From Progne subis subis (lineage: Eukaryota; Chordata; Aves; Passeriformes; Hirundinidae), in assembly GCA_022316685.1 (NCBI GenBank), contig JAKJHU010000085.1, positions 1,364,001-1,428,000 on the forward strand: DNA of 64,000 nucleotides, read 5' to 3'. A program made the translations under genes and the position numbers. Each line of letters opens with the position of its first letter. The stretch's first letter is position 1. Below the pieces are notes generated by a model, which searched no databases, was not told the origin of the DNA, and saw only the letters and a program-made list of their open reading frames with translations. Below are positions 54,913 through 64,000 of this stretch, piece after piece.

Positions 54913-55195
54913 GGCTCCCCTGACCGCGCCCCTTCACCGCTGCTGGGTTTCAATTTGGCGGGAGCCGGGACAGGCTTCAACGGGTCGCGACGGCGGCCAA
55001 ACCTCCTCGAAGGGGAACGCGCCACCCCGCCCCACAATGCACCGCGCTCCCCCCCTCCCTCCCAGCGCCACATCCGGGCACCCGCAGTGAGGGCGGGCGG
55101 GGCCGTGCGCGATCGCTGTGGCCGCGCAGCCGAGGGAGGTCGAGCCCTGCGAGGACGTTGCTGAGGGGCGGCGGCGGCGGCCCGGGCGCTCGGTG
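54913..55195. promoter_or_regulatory. Bidirectional KNTC1 / RSRC2 promoter (CpG island)
   Basis: This CpG-rich interval lies between the RSRC2 ATG (55196, plus) and the KNTC1 5' region (minus). An E2F motif, TTTGGCGGGA, is at 54954-54963. A ZNF143/THAP11-type motif, CCCACAATGCACCGCGC, is at 55031-55047. A CCGGATGT-type ETS-like core on the minus strand lies near 55070-55076. There is no TATA box. The non-coding first exon of KNTC1 should start here; a candidate donor (GCG, then GTGAAG, minus strand) is at 54938/54937. The same head-to-head pair exists in human, so the arrangement is ancestral. Confidence 0.8.
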
Positions 55196-58100
55196 ATGGC
55201 GGTGAGCGGCGGTCGCTGCCGGGGTTTTGGGGCGTGAGTGGCGGGGAAGGAGCTGGGGGGGCAGAGCCGGGGAGGGCCGGGTCGGGAGCCGTGTGCGCGG
55301 AGACACAAAATGGCGCCCGCCGCGCCTTGGGCTGCGGCGCCATGATGGGCTCGGGGAGGGGCGGCCGCGCTGCTCCCACCGCCTCACTCTTCGTCTCCAG
55401 AAGTTTCTGTTCGGTTCCTCGGGCCTTGGATAGAGGAGAAGACTCTCTGGGATCGAGCCCTGGTGGTTCCATGGCTTTGGGGAGAAGTGCTGTGGTTATA
55501 CTGGCGTTTCTCATGGGAACTGAGGGGCGAAGCTTGCATGTGAGGGGAGCGACCCGGTGGCTGTGCCATGTTAAATTTTCGTTTCTCTGCTTTTCCTCGC
55601 TCTCTTTGTTGGTGTTTGGTAACAGGCTTTTTTGCGTTCAATTAACTCACTCCCATCCTGCTTTTTATGGTTAATATCAATGGGAAGCGCCTCTGCTGTA
55701 GCTATCGCTGCCCCTCATCTTCAAGCAGGGTCTAAATGTAGCTTTATTTTCTCGGAAAAAAAATCTGTGATCTGTTAATGTACAAAGGTATTTTCGCCTC
55801 TAATTGGGTTGAAGAATCAGTAAGAGTTATCAGAGACTTAACTTGATGTGGTTAATTTTTTTCTAAAGTTGTTACATAGTTATGAGTGTAAAAAAATCCT
55901 CCAAAACAAAACAAAAAAACCCAAACAAACAGGGCTTGAAAGTGATAAAACTTTTTTTTAAACTGACGTGAAGCATTTTGCAGTGTCTGATCTGGTAGTT
56001 AAAGTTCTTGTCTTGAAAGTTTGATCAGGGGTGAAAGAGAGCAGGGGGACTGTAAACTTCTGGAGAAAATTAATTCTTTAAAAAGTTATTTATTTATTAA
56101 TGTTCTATAACTTAACCTTGATAAGAATAAGATACATTTTTCTGTAAAAGGACTTCGATTATTTCCTTTGGGTTTGCATTTAGATTAAAGATACTGCTAC
56201 TATATTGAGAGATTCCTCCAAAAGTATCGGTGAGGGGCTTATTCAAGGTAACACTGAGCCTGTGGCCAGTCTGAGAGCTGAGAATAATCTCAGGGAATTC
56301 TGTCAGGTTTTTAATTGCTGGGGTTTTTTTGTTTTATTTTTTTTTGGTGCAGAGATTTCCCTCAGGTGCAGAGCACAAGGGCACTAATGAGCAGCACTGT
56401 GTAAATAATGAGATTGGTAGCCTCGGAAAATGTGGCAGTGGGTTCAGTTTCACTTGGAATAGTGCATTTTAAATGCCAGCTAATTAACACTCATAGCTGA
56501 TATTCTCACTCTTCTCAAGTAACTTCAAAATGTAAACAGTAGTAGCTGAACTATAAATCCAGATATTTACCTGTACATGTAATGAAGAAAGTCTGCCATT
56601 AGCACGCAGTATATTAATGACAATTTGTAATATCTCTTGTGGTTTGAGAAAAAGAAGCTGCTTTGTTTACAAAGCAACAGGTATAAATGAGCATTTGAGA
56701 GGTTTTCCAGTGTCTTGTTCAGTTTGCAAACTGTTCTGTCACTTTCAGCTAGTGGAAAACTGCAAGTTCAACTCTGCTACATGAAATTAACTTCTTGAAT
56801 AGCAGTTCTGGGCCAAATGATGTCCTTAGTGACGTCTTCTGCAGCCCCACGTTGTCCAGAAGGTTTGATTCTGACTGGCACAGAGATCAGAACAAGAACA
56901 GTGAACCTGTGAAATCATTCATGGGAGCACATTCACCTTCTCAGTGTGTGCTTTCCCTCTCTGTTCCTTTCAGTGCATGGCACACCAGTTGTACTCATTG
57001 AGTCACAGAGTATCTTGATTTACAAAATCAGTTTTTGGATTTACTCTTCCTAGATCAAGGTTTAGAAGGAGTGCAGAAAAATAGGAGTTTGGAACTAGGT
57101 GTAAGCAACCCGTGTGTGCTCTCACACAAATATTTTTGCAGAGATACTGTTGAGGTGTTCCCTCATTCCAGAGTGAGCTGTCTAATCTTAACACAATGCA
57201 CCTGACTACATTTCCCCTCAAAATTCATTCCATGCTTTAGAACAATCTGGGGATTTTGTGCTGTGCCTCAGTAATGCCCAGATTTGTCCGGTCCCTGAGA
57301 TCTATTGGGACAGCATTGACCTCTAGGTAATCCTGGTCATGGAAATGCTAAAAAGTGATTGATCTGCAAACACCATTTAGAGAAAATTCTGCCTCAGAGT
57401 GTGGTGTTGCTGATACCCTCAGAAGTACACGGGAAAAGTAAAGTTTAATGTAGTGAGAAGGCAAAGTGTGAACTTTATATCAGTTTTCTTTATTAAAATC
57501 TTGAAAAATCAATCTGCCTGCAGTTACACAGTTCACTGTAAGTCTGTAAAACTATTGGCTAAGCATGGGGTGAACATAGCATTGTCTTTACAAAAAAAAC
57601 ATAAATTAGATGTATCTTCAGAGGAAGCATGAGGTAGATTGTTTTTTTCTTGGTTTTCAATCCTAAGCTTCTGTTTCATAAAAATTCTATCCTTGTGTAT
57701 AGGGTAGTGATACAGAACGAGATGGAGTAGTCCCAGAAAAATCCTCTCCAGAAAGAGAGAAGAAAAAGGAACAGTCAGATGCCTCCAGTTCTCCCAGAAC
57801 GTCAAAGCATCATTACTCAAGATCACGCTCACGGTCAAGGGAAAGAAGGCGGAAGTCAGGTATGGTCTCGATGGAAGCAAATTGCTTGTGGAGCTGAAAG
57901 AAAATAGAAAAATAGAGAGACTTAGCACTAGTAACTTGTTTGAACTAGGGAAAAAAATGGATGTGCTGACTTCTGGGGTGTGTCCTAAATATTGAAACTG
58001 CTAAGGGAAAAGGTCTTATCAGTGTTGAGGGGATCAGGGAGGGGGACACGGCCAGACCACACAAACAGGAAACTGTCCCATTTTGTTTCATTTTCATTAG

Positions 58101-61100
58101 ATGAGTGTAGGCTGGGATGCTTTTGCGTAGTTGTAACAAGAATAAGGTTACCTGGCAGAAGAACGTGGTTGGAGTGTGATGTGGGTTAGTTTTTCACTGT
58201 CAGAGCTTAAATAAATGCAGAGCACTGGGACTGTCAGCTGGTGTTTGCTCTCTGCAGTAGATACTCAAATAGTGCTGTTTGTTTATTGAATCTTGATATT
58301 AAGGGATGGAATAATTGAAAGGAGCTAGTAAGGTTATAGCCAGGTGATCTCCTCTTTTTCTTGGTAAATGACAGTAAATGTTTTCTTCTACAGATACTGA
58401 AGGAAGAAAACACAGAAGCCGGAGCAGAAGCAAAGAGGTAATTAAAACTTTGTAGCGTTTAGGTAATTGTACATCTTAAAAAGTATCTTGTAGTAATGCA
58501 CATATGTGTAAACTTATATAAATGACTTTATGGTAAGTACAAGAAATTGAAAATGTTAAGCTTAAAAATGGATATGGCGAGCCTTTCATAGTGAAGCATG
58601 ATTGCAGCCATCATGTTGACAAGGTAATAGTTATAGAGAAAATGCTTTCAGAAACTAGTAACTTAATTTCTTTCTTTTTTTTTTCTTTTTATTTTTTTTT
58701 AAATTTTTGTGGAAACAGCCAAAAGAGAGAGATCATGTGGAGAAGTAGAATGGTGTTCTTGATCACTTTTACAGAGCTTCCATTATCCAAAAGCCTTGGG
58801 TGGCTTTGTTCCTGGCCAGTGTTCAGGGCTGAATAATAACATACCTGTCTACTTAGGTGTATTAAAAATAATTTCCCACCGGACTGAGCTCTGTTTATTG
58901 CATCCTTTAATTGTAAAGGCTGCCATAGCTTGACAAACAAGCTGAGTCAGCTGGAAATGTGACAGTAGAAGCAAAAAATTCCGAGTGCTGTCTCTTAAAA
59001 TAAATGAATAAGTGTGTGTGTGGATATATAGGGGAGTGAGAAGAGACAGCATCAATAATGCCTTAAAAATAACTGGCTCACACACCAGAGAAGAGCTGAA
59101 ACAAGCAAAGCAGGAGCATCGAAAAAGCCATAAAGAAGCTTAAGCTGTGTGGGGCAATAAGCTGGGACAGATAAGGCTCTTTTTAACTTCAAACCCAGGT
59201 CAGGAACTTCTCCTTCCCCCATTCCAATGGAAGCTCTGTTAAAAAAAAAAAAAAAGAAAAGAAAAAAAAAAAAGGAGGAAAGAAAAATCTAGGCGAGTTT
59301 TTGTGAAATTGAATAATATATTGTTTAGCTCACATGATAACATTTCTATAATAAATCATACTCAGCGTGCTAATGCGCGAAGAGACTGAACTGAAGACGC
59401 TGCAGACTCAGATAGCAAAATTATAAGCCTACTTCATGATAAGGTAACTATTAGTCATTCAAACTCATATTTCCCTTAAAAATATCTTAAATCCGTTATG
59501 GGATATAATGGTGGTTTTATTACTAAGTGTGTGTCTGAAAGATGTAATTAAAAAAAAAATAAAAATCTAAGACTCTTATAATTAAAAAGCTGTTTAGAAT
59601 CCTGTCCAGTGCTTTGCCAGGCTGTTGGATCTAATCTTACACAATTTATTTAGCAGCTTTCAAGTTTTTCAGAGTGAACAGATGAGAAATGATCTCCCAC
59701 AGTAGATGTACTATTGTCATTCATTTGCAAGATTAAGCTCTGTTGTATATAGCAAATGCTGAATATCAGTAATTCTTCTTAGTGTGTATGTGAGAACAAC
59801 TACTTCTAAAAATATGTACTCTGAATTAGTGTACAGGTAACCTCAGATGTAACAACTGATTATAAAGGAGCTAAGAATAAAATACTGTGAAGGCAGGAAA
59901 ATTATCTAGTGTTCTTGTTTATTTGAAGAACAAGAATCAAATATATTTAGAAATGGATGCATATTGATAAAAAATAGGCTTGGGCAAGTGGGTATAAACC
60001 AGTTATAGCATCAGCTTCAGACTCATTTGAGAGATAGTTCTGTTGGAAGAAAAGGTTTTATGATAATGGATTTAGATAAGCAAGAAAACCAAGCGACTTT
60101 TGAATAATTGGGGTTTGTCTAAAATGAATGTATCATGATTAGTTTGTGACTTGAGCAGAACATTATTTAAACATGAGACTTAAGTGGGCTAAGCTTTTGT
60201 GCTAGAAAGATTTCAAAACACACTGGATATATTAAGAAAGGGTGTTGATGTCACGACTTAGTCTCTAAGGAAAGCTCTGGTAAAAATCAGGCCTGACCTT
60301 GCTAAATATTTTTGGCATTGCAGCTATAAAAAGGAATCTTTTTTTTTTTTTTTTAAGAGGCACTGCAGGAAGGAATTGCGGTATAGTGGAGCAGCATATC
60401 TGTAATTTAAAACTACTGTGGGAAGTCTGAGTGATGCATGTTTGTTTGTTTGAAGTACTAAAAATGGAGTGTCAGCCATGTAAATTATCACTTTGCTTTG
60501 TAGAAACTGTTGGAAGTTACTGAAGAGAGTTTTGCTGTAGAAAATAATTACCTAATGATGACTAGACAATTTTTTTGGTTCTAAAAGCAAAATAGTTTGG
60601 CTGGAACTATGTGTGGATCTTAGTAACTTTCTACATGGAAGGCTCAGGCAAATATTAAATAGTCACTGCAACTGTTTATATATATGCATAATCATGTTCA
60701 TAAATTGTCAGGTTCTATAAGATAGGTACTTTAGTGCTTGGAATGGAGACAGTAACTGAAAATGACAGTTGTTTTTGTTACAATGCTGTGAGTCTTATAT
60801 GGAAACACTGTAAAGATACCTGGATGGATACCTTAAAAATCCTTTATAGACAGTGGGAGGAGGGAAAAGGGGGAAAATGCTAGAGTGCTTTTGCAACTTT
60901 GGGTAGTTGGTGGCATTAGGTAAACCAGCCGTGGCTCATGATTGAGTCGCACTCCTAAGGTTACTAATGTTGCATCACAACTTAGCATTTTTATCTTCTG
61001 ATACCCATACTAACTCTCTTTGTTGCACTATTTTCCTGAAAGAACCAACTTCTTCTTAAAACAGGCAAGAAGACATGAATCCAAAGAGAAGTCCTCCAAG

Positions 61101-62352
61101 AAGCACAAATCTGAAGACCACAATGACAAAGAGCATTCTTCTGACAAGGGAAGAGATAGCCTAAATTCATCTGAAAATGGTGAGGAGAGGCATAAACGCA
61201 AAGAGAGGAAGTCATCCAGAGGGAGGAGTCATTCCAGATCCAGGTCTCGGGAAAGGTAAGTTGTTAACATTTGATTATTGTGTGAGTTTTCCAAAAGCCA
61301 TGTTTGGAATCACTGCAGAGTTCTGAAATACAGCTGAGTTCCATTCCTGACCTAGTGGAAAGCATCAGTTTATATTGCATGTTTCAGTTTTCACTGGGTG
61401 CATTTGTGGATAGTTTTCTTGCAGATTGGTTCGAAATAAAAGTATAAAATAGCACTAAGACTTTATATAGGGATGTCTCGCATGTTTATAATTGGTATAG
61501 AAAATACTAAACAGAGTATTAAATGTACCTTATTGTCAGTGACAGGAAAGCAAATACACCTTACAGTGACATGGCTCTTTACCTGCTAAATCATGAGCTT
61601 TCTCAGAGGGAATGCTGGCCCATCCTTCTTGCCTGATAGCCCACCCAGCACATTCTGAGGGTTGGAAAATTGCCTGGGACAAGCAGGCTGCTGCCAGCAG
61701 AACTTCTCCCTTTGTAGCTGAGGGGTGTGCATCCAACAGGATAGCAAGGAACAAGCTTTGGCTAATGACAGGCTGAGGGACTGGATGTGACTCACAGGCT
61801 GGAACTTGGGCACCTCTTCCCAAAGGTCTTGGAATACCATGGAGAGGAGCAGGGTTGTGTTTCCTTGGATTTAAGACTCCTGCACTAGATTAGTTCACCT
61901 TTGTACTTGTTTTGAGATGTACACTTTAATTAACAGTTAAAAATAGCAGTGTTGATGAGTTTGGTTATTTACAGCAACCGTGCAGCTCAGTTGTGGCTGG
62001 TGGGGGGGTTTGGTTCCTTTCCCATTTCATCCCTTAGACTTACAGCTTAACCTGTTCAAGGCATGAGTATTTCCATGTGTAGTTTGCAGTCTCCCCACCC
62101 TGCCTGATGCATTTTTGCCCTGTGGTGACAAACCCATGTGTAAGTCCTTAAGTACAAACTGCATTTGAACACAAGAACATGTGTAAGAATTCGGGGCGTG
62201 TGTTTCAGACGTCATCGTAGTAGAAGTCGTGATAGGAAAAAATCCCGATCCCGCAGCAGAGAGAGAAAGCGACGGATCAGATCTCGCTCTAGATCAAGAT
62301 CTAGACACAGACATAGAAGTAGAAGTAAAAGCAGAACTAGGAGCAGAAGCAG
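55196..62352 (+). CDS. RSRC2: RSRC2, arginine/serine-rich coiled-coil protein 2 (5' part)
   Basis: Coding exons are 55196-55201 (Met-Ala), 57703-57859, 58394-58437, 61065-61255 and 62209-62352. Phases fit and all borders are GT-AG. The protein begins MAGSDTERDGVVPEK, then an RS-rich tract (HHYSRSRSRSRERRRKS), a basic/acidic segment (SKKHKSEDHNDKEHSSDKG, ENGEERHKRKERKSSRGRSH), then dense SR/RE repeats in exon 5. The coiled-coil and conserved C-terminal part lie beyond 64000. RSRC2 is a nuclear SR-like protein linked to splicing; its detailed role is poorly known. Exon 5 seems to hold fewer RERKKSRSRS-type repeats than I recall for human. A likely poison exon lies in intron 3. Confidence 0.94.
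55307..55317 (+). promoter_or_regulatory. YY1-type motif in RSRC2 intron 1
   Basis: AAAATGGCGCC closely matches the YY1 consensus (AAnATGGCGnC). It lies about 105 bp downstream of the RSRC2 exon 1 donor, inside the CpG island, a common YY1 position. Binding is inferred from sequence only. Confidence 0.5.
59366..59443 (+). other. RSRC2: Candidate RSRC2 poison exon
   Basis: Within RSRC2 intron 3, an acceptor (CATACTCAG) and donor (AAG, then GTAACT) bound 78 nt. Read in the phase of exon 3 (phase 0) it gives RANARRD then TGA, so inclusion would truncate RSRC2 and trigger NMD. The segment is unusually CpG- and GAAGA-rich (GCGCGAAGAGACTGAACTGA) inside an AT-rich intron, as expected for a conserved, enhancer-bearing exon. 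Many SR-protein genes autoregulate this way. No transcript evidence is available here. Confidence 0.5.
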
Positions 62353-64000
62353 GTAAGTGTTACTTGTATGTGGTGATGTTTGGTTGGACATTCTGTGGTG
62401 GGCTGATGTGATGGGTTTGCCAGTTAATGTCTGTTCAGTGCAGTTAGGTGTGTTTGGCTTTTTCACAAATCACAGAGTGGTTTGGCCTAGACAGCTGAAG
62501 CATCTCAAGCTCTTGGCTTTTCATAGTGTGACTTCTTGTTAGCAATAGTATTTAAGTGGGAAGAACTGAAGAATAAGATTCAGGTGACCCTTTGCTCTGT
62601 TTGATCAATGGTAGTGTGGTTGGCAGACTGCTATATTTATCCCTTCCGTTTGTGTACATACGATGAAAGGAAAGTTTAACTGGGAATCACTGGCTGTCAG
62701 AGCATATACACATATCAGAAGCTAATTCTGATCAGCTCCATAAAGTTAACTTCATTTTTCTGTGAAGTGGCAGTTGGTGTGGCGTTAAAGGTAAATTTTG
62801 TTTCAGGTGGATTATTTCTGATATGGACGTACACTTCAGTGTTTACCAGCTCATCTTTGTTAAGTTCAGCTTGAGAATATTTATCACATTAATTTTTCTC
62901 CCCAAGAGCTTTGATTTCTCCCTTAAATTCTAGAAGCACTTGATCTAGACACATACTGGCTTGGTCTGGGTCTGTTTGCCAGAGGTGAGATTCCATACCT
63001 CACCTGGGATATGTTGGAGTTGCCATTTCCATCACTGAATAGAAGTTAATGTTTTTCAGTACTGATAATGCATTCAGTATTTTGGTATAGAGTCTCTATC
63101 ACCTTTGCATTCTTCATACCCTGTAGGATTTTCTCAATGGTGAAGCTGTAATACAACTTAATGACTGCTGCAGATGTTTTGTTGAAAGTAGTTTAAATGA
63201 AAATAAGTGTCCCTGCAGAGCTGCAAAAAAGTTTCAACTGTTCCAGTTCTCTTAATAGTGTTTTCACCAGAATATTTTAAGTTGTTCTATGACTGGTTAT
63301 GACTACTCAGCATTACAGTGGAACATTGGAGTCTTAGCAGTCACGTAATGCTACAGCATCCCTTGTGAAACTGTTCAGAAGACTTACCTTTCTGAAGAAG
63401 TAGTTGAATTACGTGGTTTGTGTCATATTTTTGACATGCTCTTTCTACCAAACACTGAGCTGGGGTGAGTAGAGCTGAGTCTGCAGTTGGTACATGTTAC
63501 TTGCATTTAATGGTATTTAAGCTCCATTTAACACGTTGTGCGAGGCTTCAGCTCCCCATTTTTTCCAGTTACTGTAGATAGTGTGCTTTGTTTAAAAGTC
63601 ACTTTGAACATTGTGTGTAATGGCTTCATGAAAATTTCGCATCCCGGAATAGATTTTGGCTTCTGCAGTAGAATTCAAATTACCTGAAACAGAACATCAA
63701 ATATGGGAGGAAAAAAAGTAAGGGATAGTCATAGCTTAGGAATTTCTCCAACTGGAAACAGGTCTTGTGGGATGCTGGTGGACATACTGCAAGAATCCTT
63801 TTCTTTTAAGTACTATTTGTATCTCACAAATCCTAGAGAATGAAAGTAAATGAGGCATCAGTCTTTTTTATCTGGAGCTGGAACACTTCATCAAGTTCAG
63901 AGCTCAAAGACTGGAAAAGAAAGTGACTTACGGGGAAAATCCTCAAGGCAAACTCTGCACAAGCCAGATGAATGTGATGTGGAAATCTCACCTGTGAAAG
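62353..64000 (+). other. RSRC2: RSRC2 intron 5 (partial)
   Basis: Sequence after the exon 5 donor contains no RSRC2 coding sequence up to the window end. The next conserved exon, which should start near DRKKRIEK, is not seen. No repeat or RNA gene was recognised. Confidence 0.6.

Noticed and set aside
54837..55514. 225-aa minus-strand open frame spanning minisatellite and CpG island
   Set aside because: GC-rich sequence lacks stops; the frame crosses the bidirectional promoter and repeats of non-multiple-of-three length, with low-complexity Pro/Arg/Ala content and no family match.

Overview
This is vertebrate nuclear DNA, most likely from a bird. It has spliced genes with GT-AG introns, compact introns, CpG-rich divergent promoters, CR1 LINE 3' tails as the main recognisable interspersed repeat, and the gene content of avian chromosome 15 / human 12q24. 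A turtle or crocodilian is possible but less likely given the short introns. No prokaryotic, viral or CRISPR features were found.

Layout. (1) 1-10.7 kb, plus strand: the 3' part of PPTC7 (last four coding exons and a long 3' UTR). (2) 11.0-18.36 kb, minus strand: complete RAD9B, 11 coding exons, 418 aa, tail to tail with PPTC7. (3) 18.36-19.23 kb: divergent RAD9B/VPS29 promoter. (4) 19.23-22.6 kb, plus: complete VPS29 (182 aa), with a 12-nt microexon in intron 1 giving the 186-aa isoform. (5) 23.9-54.2 kb, minus: complete coding part of KNTC1 (ROD), 63 coding exons, about 2,222 aa. (6) 54.6-55.2 kb: GC-rich bidirectional KNTC1/RSRC2 promoter with a 43-bp minisatellite. (7) 55.2-64 kb, plus: the 5' part of RSRC2 (first five coding exons); the rest lies beyond the window.

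Functions. The genes are unrelated neighbours, not a pathway: a mitochondrial PP2C phosphatase (PPTC7), a 9-1-1 checkpoint clamp paralogue (RAD9B), a retromer core subunit (VPS29), the kinetochore RZZ subunit ROD (KNTC1) and an SR-like splicing-associated protein (RSRC2). Both divergent promoters carry E2F-type motifs, which fits the cell-cycle genes they serve.

Most notable points. Three single-base +1 frame disruptions occur in otherwise intact KNTC1 exons. The minisatellite places near-identical 5' splice-site sequences at the KNTC1 5' end. The VPS29 microexon is present. A likely poison exon lies in RSRC2 intron 3. CR1 tails abut splice sites in RAD9B and KNTC1. VPS29 lies next to KNTC1, an adjacency not found in human. 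I saw no wholly new biological system. Exon borders were set by hand from reading frame, splice consensus and recalled family sequences, with no alignment run.
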